Assembly (NCBI RefSeq): GCF_000702545.1 | Contig: NZ_JNIO01000008.1 | Span: forward strand, 1,302,001 to 1,366,000 | Source: Selenomonas sp. AB3002 | GTDB taxonomy: Bacteria; Bacillota; Negativicutes; Selenomonadales; Selenomonadaceae | Direction: 5' to 3' | Length of the DNA: 64,000 nucleotides | Shown: positions 52,857 to 60,953 of the stretch, piece after piece | How the letters are laid out: each line of letters opens with the position of its first letter | Numbering within the stretch: the first letter of the stretch is position 1 | Translations under genes and position numbers: made by a program | Notes under the pieces: model-generated | Database searches by the model: none | What the model was told of the DNA's origin: nothing | The model's input: only the letters and a program-made list of their open reading frames with translations

Positions 52857-54521
52857 TTACATGTGCTCCGGTGCAGAAACGCCCAGGAGCCCAAGGGAAT
52901 GCTTGATGACATGGGCCGTCACCGTCACCAGGGCCAGACGAGCCTCGGCCAGAGGTGCGTCTACACCTACGATGCGGCACTTGTTGTAGAAGCTGTGGAA
53001 GAGGGCTGCCAGATCATAGCTGTAGCGGGCGATGCGCTGGGGAGCGTAGTCAGCCGCCGCCTTCTCGATTTCCTCGGGATAGGACTCAATCTTCTTGATG
53101 AGGTCAATCTCGCTCTCATCCGTGAGCAGCTCAAGGTTCACGCTGTCCGTGAGCTTCAGCCCCGTCTCCTCTGCCTGGCGGAAGATGCTGCAGATGCGGG
53201 CATGGGCGTACTGGATGTAGTACACAGGGTTGTCATTGGACTTCTTCTTGGCCAGATCCAGGTCGAAATCCAGCTGGCTGTCCAGGGAACGCATGAGGAA
53301 GAAGTAACGAGCAGCATCGGTGCCCACTTCCTCCATGAGCTCGCTTAAGGTCACGCTCTGGCCCGTACGCTTGCTCATCTTCACCAGCTCGCCGCCCCGG
53401 TAAAGGGCTACCATCTGCAGCAGCAGCACCGTGAGCTTCTCAGAGTCATGGCCCAAAGCATCCATGGCAGCCTTCACGCGGCACACATAGCCATGGTGGT
53501 CAGCGCCCCAGATATTGATGAGACGGTCAAAACCACGCTCATACTTGTCATGATGGTAGGCGATATCTGCAGCCAGATAGGTGGGCACACCGTTGTCGCG
53601 GATGACCACCCGGTCCTTGTCATCGCCGTAAGCGGTAGACTTCAGCCACAGCGCCCCATCCTTCTCGTAGATGTTGCCGTTGTCCTGCAGGATCTTCACC
53701 GCAGCCTTCACAGCCTCCGGATGCAGGGTGCGCTCGCTGAACCACTTGTCGAAGGTCACCTGGAAAGCCTCCAGATCTTCCTTCAGGGCTGCCAGCTTCT
53801 CCAGATAAGCCAGATCCTTGAAGATATTGAGGCGCTCTGCCTCCTCCATCTTCAGATACTTGTCCCCGTCCTTCTTGATGATGCGCTGGGCAGTGTCGAT
53901 GATATCCGCGCCATGGTAACCATTTTCGGGGAATTCCACCGCTACACCGAAGTGCTCCAGATAGCGGGCATTGACGGAGAGGGCCAGATTGTCCATCTGA
54001 TTGCCTGCGTCATTGATATAATACTCGCTTTCCACGGGATATCCTGCTGCCCGAAGAATATTTACAAGGGCGGAGCCTGCGGCAGCCCCGCGGCCATGGC
54101 CCACATGCAGGGGGCCGGTGGGGTTGGCGCTGACGTACTCCACCTGGATCTTGGGTGCATCTTTGCCGGGCAGCTGGCCAAAAGCCTCCCCTGCCGCAAG
54201 AATCCTGGCGAAATCATCATAGAGCACATTGCCCTTGAGATAGACGTTCAGGAAGCCCGGCCCTGCAATCTGGGTGTGGTCCAGCCAGCTGTGGCCGCCC
54301 TTTTCCAGACGCTCAGCAATGGCCTCGGCAATCTGCCGGGGAGCCTTGCGGAACACTTTGGCGGACTGCATGGCAATGTTGGTGGCAAAATCGCCGTACT
54401 CCTTCTGGGGGGGCACCTCCAGATTGATTTCCGGCAGCTGCCCTTCCGGCAGGGCGCCATCAGCAATGGCCTGCTGGGCAGCCTTTCTGATAGCTTCACA
54501 CAAGAGATCCTTGATTTCCAA
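52857..54521 (-). CDS. argS: Arginyl-tRNA synthetase
   Basis: 554-residue class I synthetase. The N-terminal Add-1 domain leads to SANPTGPLHVGHGRG near 120-134 (HIGH motif as HVGH), the KMSKRTG loop near 385 and the C-terminal anticodon domain with the DALR residues (ARLALVTVTAHVIKHSL). It charges tRNA-Arg. It is followed by rpoE-pyrG and preceded by ywiB, the Bacillus order. No T-box leader lies before it. Confidence 0.98.
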   Translation of the reverse strand: MEIKDLLCEAIRKAAQQAIADGALPEGQLPEINLEVPPQKEYGDFATNIAMQSAKVFRKAPRQIAEAIAERLEKGGHSWLDHTQIAGPGFLNVYLKGNVLYDDFARILAAGEAFGQLPGKDAPKIQVEYVSANPTGPLHVGHGRGAAAGSALVNILRAAGYPVESEYYINDAGNQMDNLALSVNARYLEHFGVAVEFPENGYHGADIIDTAQRIIKKDGDKYLKMEEAERLNIFKDLAYLEKLAALKEDLEAFQVTFDKWFSERTLHPEAVKAAVKILQDNGNIYEKDGALWLKSTAYGDDKDRVVIRDNGVPTYLAADIAYHHDKYERGFDRLINIWGADHHGYVCRVKAAMDALGHDSEKLTVLLLQMVALYRGGELVKMSKRTGQSVTLSELMEEVGTDAARYFFLMRSLDSQLDFDLDLAKKKSNDNPVYYIQYAHARICSIFRQAEETGLKLTDSVNLELLTDESEIDLIKKIESYPEEIEKAAADYAPQRIARYSYDLAALFHSFYNKCRIVGVDAPLAEARLALVTVTAHVIKHSLGLLGVSAPEHM

Positions 54522-54561
54522 AATAAATCCCCCTAATAAACTTCATTATATAAGGTTAATA

Positions 54562-54993
54562 TCAATCAATTTCCGCAACCTCGATGAAGAGGCTGTTTTG
54601 GCTTTGGTGGACGCCTTCCACCGCCAGGCTGTACTCCACCGTGAGCGATTTTACCTCAGAGGCAAGATCCATGCCCAAAAATTCCGTGCGCACCGCCAGA
54701 TTCAGGATTCCTATAGGCGTGCGGTAGGGACTGCGGCTTTCCCTGCGGGGCATGAACTCCATGGTCTGCTCCACGGCACCGTGCCGCAGGAGAGTGAGCT
54801 TTTCCTCGTCGAACTTCAAGGTGGTGGAAACCTTACCTGCCTCGGACAGCCCCTCTTCCTCATAGAGGACATAGTGCTTGCCCCCCCGGAAAATATAGCG
54901 TCCCCTGGCTTCCGTCCTGATGGTGTTTTCCTCCCCATCGGGAGTTTTCTGCACCCCTTTGACCCTCACCAGCACCGGGCTCATTTCCTTCAT
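54562..54993 (-). CDS. ywiB: DUF1934 protein (YwiB-like)
   Basis: 143-residue beta-barrel-type protein of the DUF1934 family, related to lipocalin-like folds; role unknown. Marks: VLVRVKGVQKTPDGEENTI at the start, RYIFRGGKHYVLYEEEG and GILNLAVRTEFLGMD. The ATG at 54993 follows AGAGGGGG. It heads the leftward cluster with argS (40 bp gap). The promoter upstream has the palindrome of the three-site family. Confidence 0.88.
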   Translation of the reverse strand: MKEMSPVLVRVKGVQKTPDGEENTIRTEARGRYIFRGGKHYVLYEEEGLSEAGKVSTTLKFDEEKLTLLRHGAVEQTMEFMPRRESRSPYRTPIGILNLAVRTEFLGMDLASEVKSLTVEYSLAVEGVHQSQNSLFIEVAEID

Positions 54994-55029
54994 TAAAGGC
55001 CCCCTCTCCTGCAAACAATACTGTTCCCT

Positions 55030-55069
55030 ATTATAACGCCGTTGTTCCAGTTTTGTCAAAGACAAAACT
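55030..55069 (-). promoter_or_regulatory. ywiB-argS promoter with GACAAA palindrome (site 2 of 3)
   Basis: The perfect 9-bp inverted repeat AGTTTTGTC-AAA-GACAAAACT (55049-55069) overlaps the -35 TTGACA; -10 TATAAT is at 55030-55035 on the minus strand. GACAAA to -10 is 16 bp and the spacer contains GGAACAACGGCGT, close to that of the lgt promoter (GGACAATGGCGT). Confidence 0.65.
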
Positions 55070-55256
55070 TCCTATTGGCGTTTCAACGAGGCGGTAGATA
55101 TATTCACTACTGTTTGTTATGATATTCGCACTACCAACTGCAAAGATGCGGTACATTTTGTCCCTCGTTATAGCCTATCTCAACCTGCTTGCCAATAAAA
55201 ATTTTACACCTATATATTTTATTTATAGAAAAATTCTAACAATTAATTTTATAAGG
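55070..55256. other. A+T-rich interval without a gene
   Basis: About 190 bp between the ywiB promoter and the terminator of the DUF4869 gene. No reading frame with SD and no RNA gene is apparent. Confidence 0.5.
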
Positions 55257-55283
55257 AATAGCTCGCCCTCTCGGCGAGCTATT
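55257..55283. terminator. Terminator of the DUF4869 module
   Basis: AATAGCTCGCC pairs with GGCGAGCTATT around CTCTC. Confidence 0.9.
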
Positions 55284-55288
55284 TTGCA

Positions 55289-55726
55289 CTATACATATTT
55301 GATTGCAATGGGCAGCAATTCCTTCATGGACCGAGCCGTCTTGCCTGTATTCATAACATAGACTTCAAAAGGTTCCTCTCCGAAATTCATGATATTGCGC
55401 AGGTTCACTGTCCTGTCTTCCTGCTCTGTCATCTTCAGCAGCCACTTGGCACAGTTATTGCCGCAGGTAGAAACATTGAACACCCTTTCCGGCATGAATT
55501 TCACCAACATCAGCGTCTTCACCCCGCCAGAAAGCCTCTCAGGTGCAATCTTGCCCAGCACAGGACTGTCTATCACCCCGGTGCCCAGCACTTCTGACTT
55601 GTCTACATCGGCTATCATCTGCTTGGAAAAATCATCCACTATCCAATCATCATCATAGCTGTTCTTGAAAAACATCGCCGTATTGAATACTGCTCCCGGC
55701 ATATCACCATAGAATATCCTCAGCAT
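55289..55726 (-). CDS. DUF4869 protein
   Basis: 145 residues. It resembles the DUF4869 family found in gut and rumen Firmicutes: FYGDMPGAVFNTAMFFKNSY at the start, DVDKSEVLG, SPVLGKIAPERLSGGVK and STCGNNCAKWLL in the middle, NLRNIMNFG near the end. The fold and role are unknown to me. Conserved Asp, Cys and Asn clusters might form a site. The ATG directly follows the TAG stop of the ATPase gene (0 bp gap), so both are made together. Confidence 0.75.
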   Translation of the reverse strand: MLRIFYGDMPGAVFNTAMFFKNSYDDDWIVDDFSKQMIADVDKSEVLGTGVIDSPVLGKIAPERLSGGVKTLMLVKFMPERVFNVSTCGNNCAKWLLKMTEQEDRTVNLRNIMNFGEEPFEVYVMNTGKTARSMKELLPIAIKYV

Positions 55727-56704
55727 CTATCCCACCCCCAGTATGTTCAGCAGAGGCTTCATCTGCACAAAAATCTTTGCCGTACTCCCCTCATGCAGAT
55801 AAACGGGTGCCAGTTTCCTTTTGCTGTACTGATACAATGTCCCTATGGTACTGTCCTTAAGCACCTCTGTGAAGAATTGCTCCCAGCTGAAAAATTTTTC
55901 GCTATCCACATAATCATACGGCCTGGCCAACATTTCTGAAAGGCCCTCCCTTTCCACAAGGCCTGACTGCAAAATAAGCCATTCAAATGATTCCGGCAGA
56001 TAAAGGTACACATCATCCCTTGCCTTCATCAGTTCTGTCACCCGCTCCATCTCAGGCCCAAAAGCGGCTCCATCAGCAATGACTACCACAGCCTCAGATG
56101 AGTTCAATATTGCCTCAGCAATATTTGATTTCCCCTTAGCAGATACGCAGGTCTTAATCTTATCCTTGAATACTTCACTGAAAAACTGATAGCCTGAATT
56201 AGAATCCTCGGTGATTATCTTGCTTGCCCTTACATCTCCATCGCTGTAAGGGATATTTTCATACAAGCGGTAGAATTCATGATAAGTCTTCTTCAAGGTA
56301 CCATATTTGCCAGAATTTCTTATGCCATAAATTTCATCTACACTATAGGGTATATTTTCCAAGCGCTCCCGGGTAACTATTACATAGTAGTTGGTGGATT
56401 GCCGTATCATTTCGGCAAACTCTTTTGACAAGACAAACGGATGACCTTCATCTACAAAAACGATGCTTTTTTCCAACTCACCAATGTCACGCTGCCAATT
56501 ACGGCTTGTCAGGACTACACACTTCCTGTCACAGCTGACAGTGACACCACTGTCGATGCCATTCTCATTGTAGTCACTGATCATGTCAACCAGCGTGGTC
56601 TTCCCCGTAGCGCTCTGCCCCCGAATAACCGTTATATTCCGCTTCACGGTGAATTTATACTGAAGCCGTCTGCTATTTATGACGATATCATAACTTCCAC
56701 GCAA
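55727..56704 (-). CDS. P-loop ATPase paired with DUF4869
   Basis: About 325 residues. Walker A GQSATGKTT stands near residue 30 after a short beta-rich lead-in (SYDIVINSRRLQYKFTVKRN); Walker B-like SIVFVDEGHPF near 86 has the Asp-Glu pair. The rest (YVIVTRERLENIPYSVDEIY; VVVIADGAAFGPEM) looks like an AAA/ABC-type core with little else recognised. A TTG at 56704 in GCGGGGTG context is the likely start; an upstream TTG at 56734 is possible. Similar genes in other Firmicutes are, to my memory, sometimes mislabelled as translation initiation factor 2. Role unknown. Confidence 0.7.
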   Translation of the reverse strand: MRGSYDIVINSRRLQYKFTVKRNITVIRGQSATGKTTLVDMISDYNENGIDSGVTVSCDRKCVVLTSRNWQRDIGELEKSIVFVDEGHPFVLSKEFAEMIRQSTNYYVIVTRERLENIPYSVDEIYGIRNSGKYGTLKKTYHEFYRLYENIPYSDGDVRASKIITEDSNSGYQFFSEVFKDKIKTCVSAKGKSNIAEAILNSSEAVVVIADGAAFGPEMERVTELMKARDDVYLYLPESFEWLILQSGLVEREGLSEMLARPYDYVDSEKFFSWEQFFTEVLKDSTIGTLYQYSKRKLAPVYLHEGSTAKIFVQMKPLLNILGVG

Positions 56705-56745
56705 AATATCACCCCGCTCAGGAAAAAATCTCAAAACTCACAATA

Positions 56746-56775
56746 AGTTTAGCATATATGCCTATCTAAGGACAA
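56746..56775 (-). promoter_or_regulatory. Promoter of the ATPase-DUF4869 pair
   Basis: Minus strand -35 TTGTCC (56770-56775), 18 bp, -10 TAAACT (56746-56751). The pair is therefore probably a separate transcription unit. Confidence 0.45.
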
Positions 56776-56818
56776 CAGCCCTACCCGGAAATCAATCCGA
56801 ATAGGGCTGTCTTTTTAT
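56775..56818 (+). terminator. Hairpin after the ior operon
   Basis: ACAGCCCTA/TAGGGCTGT with inner CGGA/TCCG. The T-run (TTTTTAT) is on the plus strand, although the genes before it run leftward; it may block antisense transcription or serve both ways. Confidence 0.6.
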
Positions 56819-56839
56819 CCACAGTAAAAGCTGCCACAC

Positions 56840-57265
56840 TCACACAGCCGACATTTCCTCTGCCGACAGGGGGATGCCTCCGGCTTTGCGGAGGGCGGCT
56901 TCGGCATTCTTGGTATCGTTCACCCGGAAGATCATGTAGGCGTTCTTCTTGCCGGCGAAAGCGTACATGTACTCTATATTGATTTTGGCTACCTCAAATT
57001 TGGCCAGCAGGGCATCAAGGCCGCCGGCTTCATCGGAAATGGCAAAGACCAGCACTGAGTTTAGCCTGGTGATGAAACCTGCATTCTCCAGTACATTGGT
57101 GGCTTCAAAAACATCGTCCACCAGCATGCGCACAATGCCAAAATCCTTGGTATCCGCCAGGGACAGGGCGCGGATGTTGATCTTGTTCTCCGCCAGGACG
57201 GCAGTCATGTTTTTCAGCGTTCCCGGCCGGTTCTCCAAAAATACGGAAATCTGCTTCACACTCAT
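56840..57265 (-). CDS. Two-ACT-domain amino-acid-binding protein
   Basis: 141 residues comprising two ACT modules: VKQISVFLENRPGTLKNMTAVL and the second, VLVFAISDEAGGLDALLAKF. Proteins of this kind commonly accompany phenylacetate-CoA ligase genes and probably bind an aromatic or branched amino acid to control the pathway. It is the last gene of the operon, 14 bp after paaK. Confidence 0.9.
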   Translation of the reverse strand: MSVKQISVFLENRPGTLKNMTAVLAENKINIRALSLADTKDFGIVRMLVDDVFEATNVLENAGFITRLNSVLVFAISDEAGGLDALLAKFEVAKINIEYMYAFAGKKNAYMIFRVNDTKNAEAALRKAGGIPLSAEEMSAV

Positions 57266-57279
57266 AGCTTGGCACCTCC

Positions 57280-58581
57280 TCAGATCTTGCGCTTGTCTAT
57301 GACCCGGACAGCCTTGCCGCTGCTCCGCTCTATGCTCTTGGGCGCTACCAGGGAAACCTTGGCACGGATGCCCAGGATGTTCTTGATGCCTTCTGCCAGT
57401 TCTTTGCGGTGCTCATCGATCTCGCCCACATTGTCAGTGAACATCTGAGGCGTCATTTCCACCTTCACCTCCATGGTGTCGGTGTTGTTCACCCTGTCTA
57501 CCACAATCTGATAATTGGCTGCGTAGCCGTGATTTAAGAGCACTGTCTCAATCTGGCTGGGGAACACGTTGACCCCGCGGATGATGAGCATATCATCGCT
57601 GCGGCCCATGGGCTTGGACATGCGCACATGAGTGCGGCCGCAGCTGCACTTTTCTCTGGTCAGCACGCAGATATCTCTGGTGCGGTAGCGCAGGATGGGG
57701 AAAGCCTCCTTGTCCAGGGCGGTGAGCACCAGTTCCCCCTGGCTGCCCTCCGGCAGCACCTCCCCGGTCTCCGGGTCGATGATCTCTGCATAGAAGTGGT
57801 CTTCGTTGATGTGCATGCCCTGCTGGGCCGAGCAGCCAAAAGCCACCCCGGGACCGGAAAGTTCCGTCAGGCCGTAAATATCATAAGCCTTGATGCCCAA
57901 GGTCTTTTCAATATCCTGCCGCATTTCCTCTGACCAGGCCTCTGCCCCGAAAATGCCGATCTTCAAAGGAATCTCCTCAGGGCTGTAGCCCATTTCCTTC
58001 ATGGTCTCGGCCAGATAAGCAGCATAGCTGGGAGTGCAGCAGAGGATCGTAGCCTTCAGGTCCATGATGAACATGATCTGCCGCTCCGTGTTGCCGGAGC
58101 TGGCAGGCACTGTGAGGCAGCCCAGTTTGTGGGAGCCGCCGTCTATGCCAGCGCCGCCGGTGAACAGGCCGTAGCCATAGGCAATGTGGCACACATCTTC
58201 ATCGGTCCCCCCTGCCGCAGCGATGGCCCTGGCTGTGCAGTCATTCCACATATCTATATCCGCCTGGGTATAAAAGGCCACCACCCGCTTACCCGTGGTG
58301 CCAGAGGTGGAATGGATGCGCACACAGTCCTTCAGGGGCACAGCCAAGAGGCCATAGGGATAGGAGTCACGCAGGTCGTATTTGGATATGAAGGGCAGCT
58401 TGCTGATATCGGCCAAAGAGGTAATATCTTCCGGCCGCACGCCCTTTTCCTCCATCTTCTGTCGGTAGTAAGGCACATGCTCCCAGGCATGGCGCACCTG
58501 CTTCTGCAGCTTTTCCTCCTGCCAGGCCCTGATTTTTTCCGGCGGGGCACATTCTATTTCTGGTTGAAAATATTTCTCCAT
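57280..58581 (-). CDS. paaK: Phenylacetate-CoA ligase
   Basis: 433-residue AMP-forming ligase that turns phenylacetate (or indoleacetate) plus CoA and ATP to the thioester. Motifs: HSTSGTTGKRVVAFYTQ near 92 (P-loop), YGLTELSGPGVAFGC near 236, and DDMLIIRGVNVFPSQIE near 330. It is shorter than acetyl-CoA synthetases, as expected for PaaK. It lies next to iorAB: in anaerobes the couple runs arylpyruvate to aryl-acetyl-CoA to arylacetate with ATP gain, or in reverse. Confidence 0.95.
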   Translation of the reverse strand: MEKYFQPEIECAPPEKIRAWQEEKLQKQVRHAWEHVPYYRQKMEEKGVRPEDITSLADISKLPFISKYDLRDSYPYGLLAVPLKDCVRIHSTSGTTGKRVVAFYTQADIDMWNDCTARAIAAAGGTDEDVCHIAYGYGLFTGGAGIDGGSHKLGCLTVPASSGNTERQIMFIMDLKATILCCTPSYAAYLAETMKEMGYSPEEIPLKIGIFGAEAWSEEMRQDIEKTLGIKAYDIYGLTELSGPGVAFGCSAQQGMHINEDHFYAEIIDPETGEVLPEGSQGELVLTALDKEAFPILRYRTRDICVLTREKCSCGRTHVRMSKPMGRSDDMLIIRGVNVFPSQIETVLLNHGYAANYQIVVDRVNNTDTMEVKVEMTPQMFTDNVGEIDEHRKELAEGIKNILGIRAKVSLVAPKSIERSSGKAVRVIDKRKI

Positions 58582-58619
58582 AAAATACCTCTTTTCGTGA
58601 TGAATCTAACAACTAAAAA

Positions 58620-59198
58620 TCAGTCCTGATAATTTCTCCCCAGGGCAAAGGCCTTCTGATTGAGTTCCAGGAATTTAGGCGGCACGCTGTCAGCCAGAAC
58701 CTGCTGCCACACCTCTTCGCTGATGTCAAAATAATGGGAGAGCCTGCCCAAAAGCACGATATTCACCGCTTTTTGAGAGCCTGCTTCCCTGGCCAGGGTC
58801 AGGCAGTCCATGGCGTCTATGCTGATGCCCTTGGCCTTGATCTTTTCCACCAGCTTCTCGGGATAAGCCGCCGCCCCCGTAATGACGGGCATTGGGTCTA
58901 TCTGCTGGGTATTGGTGACTATCTGGCCCCCGGGCTTAAGGCATCTGAGCCAGCGGGCCGTCTCAAGGATCTCAAAAGAGACAATGAAATCCGCCTCCCC
59001 TTCGTCCACCACAGGGGAATACACCCGGTCGCCAAAGCGCACATAGGTGATGACGCTGCCTCCCCGCTGGGACATGCCGTGAACCTCCGAAACCTTCACA
59101 TCATAGCCCTGCCGCAGCAGCAGTTCGCCCAGAATCTTGCTGGCCAATAAAGAGCCTTGCCCGCCTACGCCGATGATGATTATATTTTTTGTTTCCAT
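58620..59198 (-). CDS. iorB: Indolepyruvate oxidoreductase, beta subunit
   Basis: 192 residues: IIIGVGGQGSLLASKILGEL at the start is the gamma/beta-subunit fold of 2-oxoacid:ferredoxin oxidoreductases; VHGMSQRGGSVITYVRFG is the conserved contact loop. It forms the small subunit of the aryl-pyruvate enzyme and lies 12 bp after iorA. Confidence 0.95.
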   Translation of the reverse strand: METKNIIIIGVGGQGSLLASKILGELLLRQGYDVKVSEVHGMSQRGGSVITYVRFGDRVYSPVVDEGEADFIVSFEILETARWLRCLKPGGQIVTNTQQIDPMPVITGAAAYPEKLVEKIKAKGISIDAMDCLTLAREAGSQKAVNIVLLGRLSHYFDISEEVWQQVLADSVPPKFLELNQKAFALGRNYQD

Positions 59199-59210
59199 AG
59201 TGCCGCCTCC

Positions 59211-60953
59211 TCAATTTTTCATCATGCTGGCAAAGGCCTGCTTGGGACAAAGCTGCTGGCACAGGCCGCAGCCCACACAAAGGGTAGTGTCCACCTGGGC
59301 CTTGCCCTCCTTGATGGAAATGGCGGGACAACCGATGCGCATGCAGGCTTTGCAGCCGATGCACTTCTCCCTGTCTACGAAGAGAGGCGCCTTATGCTGA
59401 ACGTTTTTCAGCAGGGCGCAGGGACGGCGGGAAATGATCACCGAAGCCTCCGGGGCAGCCAGTTCTTCCGTGATGGCCGCTTCCGTAGCCTTGAGGTCGT
59501 AGGGATCTGTTACCCTTACCCTGGCAAAGCCCATGGCCCGGCAAAGAGCCTCAAGATCTATCCTGCCGGCCGGTTCCCCCTTGATGTTCAGCCCCGTGGC
59601 AGGATTCTGCTGATGGCCCGTCATGCCTGTGATGGAATTGTCCAGGATGATGATGGTGGAGGGTGACTGGTTGTAGGCCACATTGGCCAGGCCTGTCATG
59701 CCGGAGTGGATAAAGGTGGAATCCCCGATAACCGCCACAGTCTTGCCGCTGCTTTCCGCCCCCCGCATCTTGTTGAAGCCATGGGTGGCACTGATGGAAG
59801 CCCCCATGCAGAGGGTCATATCCATGGCCGCCAGAGGCGGCACCGCCCCCAGTGTATAGCAGCCGATATCCCCCAACACCGTGCATTTCTTCTTCTGCAG
59901 CGTGTAGAACAGGCCGCGATGAGGGCAGCCGGCACACATGACAGGAGGACGGGAAGGAATGGCTTCCTCCAGGCTCGCTCCTGCCGTAACCTCGCGGCCA
60001 AAAGCCTTGGCCACCAGATTCTGGGAAAACTCGTCAATGCCAGGCAAAATATCCCGCCCGGATACCGCAAGGCCCAGGCTGCGCACATACTGCTCGATGA
60101 TGTCGTCCAGTTCCTCCACCACCACCAGCTTTTCCACCTTGGCAGCAAAGTCCCGGATCTTCTGCTCCGGCAGGGGATTCACCAGCCCAAGCTTCAGGAC
60201 GCTGACGCTGTCCCCGAAGACCTCCTTAACATATTGGTAGGAGGTGGATGAGGTGATGATGCCCAGTTCCGTGCCTCCCATTTCCACCCGGTTCAGCTCC
60301 GTAGTTTCCGCATACTCTCTGAGAGCCCGGGTGCGGGCTTCCACAATGGGATGCCGCTTCTTGGCATTCCCCGGCATCATGACGTACTTGGCAATATTTT
60401 TCTCATAGGGCTTGTCGTATTCGCTGCGCTCCCCCGTTTCCACCACGGACTGGGAGTGGGCCACCCGGGTGCACATCTTGATGAGCACCGGGGTGTCGAA
60501 TTTCTCCGAAAGCTCATAGGCTGTCTTGGTGAAGGCCAGGGCCTCTGCCGAATCGGCAGGTTCCAGCATGGGCACCTTGGCAGCTATGGCATAGTGACGG
60601 CTGTCCTGCTCATTCTGTGAGGAGTGCATGCCTGCATCATCTGCCACCACGATGACCATGCCAGCATTCACGCCAGTATAGGACATAGTAAAGAGGGGGT
60701 CGGCAGCCACATTCAGTCCCACGTGCTTCTGGGCGCAGAAGGAACGCTTTCCCGCCAGGGATGCTCCGAAGGCCGACTCCATAGCCACCTTTTCATTGGG
60801 CGCCCATTCGCAGTAAATTTCCTCGTATTTCACAGCTTCTTCCGTAATCTCCGTGCTGGGGGTGCCCGGATAGCTGGACACGAAGCAGACACCTGCCTCA
60901 TACAGCCCCCTGGCTATGGCTTTGTTTCCTAGCATCAATGTTTTCATGCTCAT
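59211..60953 (-). CDS. iorA: Indolepyruvate ferredoxin oxidoreductase, alpha subunit
   Basis: 580 residues. N-terminal pyrimidine-binding domain (GLYEAGVCFVSSYPGTPSTE), then the TPP-binding region GDIGCYTLGAVPPLAAMD and GDSTFIHSGMTGLAN; the C-terminus has two 4Fe-4S sites, CIGCKACMRIGC and CVGCGLCQQLC. It oxidatively decarboxylates indolepyruvate and phenylpyruvate to aryl-acetyl-CoA with ferredoxin as acceptor, or the reverse. It overlaps the ligase gene by 4 bp. Confidence 0.96.
   Translation of the reverse strand: MSMKTLMLGNKAIARGLYEAGVCFVSSYPGTPSTEITEEAVKYEEIYCEWAPNEKVAMESAFGASLAGKRSFCAQKHVGLNVAADPLFTMSYTGVNAGMVIVVADDAGMHSSQNEQDSRHYAIAAKVPMLEPADSAEALAFTKTAYELSEKFDTPVLIKMCTRVAHSQSVVETGERSEYDKPYEKNIAKYVMMPGNAKKRHPIVEARTRALREYAETTELNRVEMGGTELGIITSSTSYQYVKEVFGDSVSVLKLGLVNPLPEQKIRDFAAKVEKLVVVEELDDIIEQYVRSLGLAVSGRDILPGIDEFSQNLVAKAFGREVTAGASLEEAIPSRPPVMCAGCPHRGLFYTLQKKKCTVLGDIGCYTLGAVPPLAAMDMTLCMGASISATHGFNKMRGAESSGKTVAVIGDSTFIHSGMTGLANVAYNQSPSTIIILDNSITGMTGHQQNPATGLNIKGEPAGRIDLEALCRAMGFARVRVTDPYDLKATEAAITEELAAPEASVIISRRPCALLKNVQHKAPLFVDREKCIGCKACMRIGCPAISIKEGKAQVDTTLCVGCGLCQQLCPKQAFASMMKN

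Noticed and set aside
54522-54561. T-box leader before argS
   Set aside because: Only 40 bp separate argS from ywiB; no T-box sequence is present.
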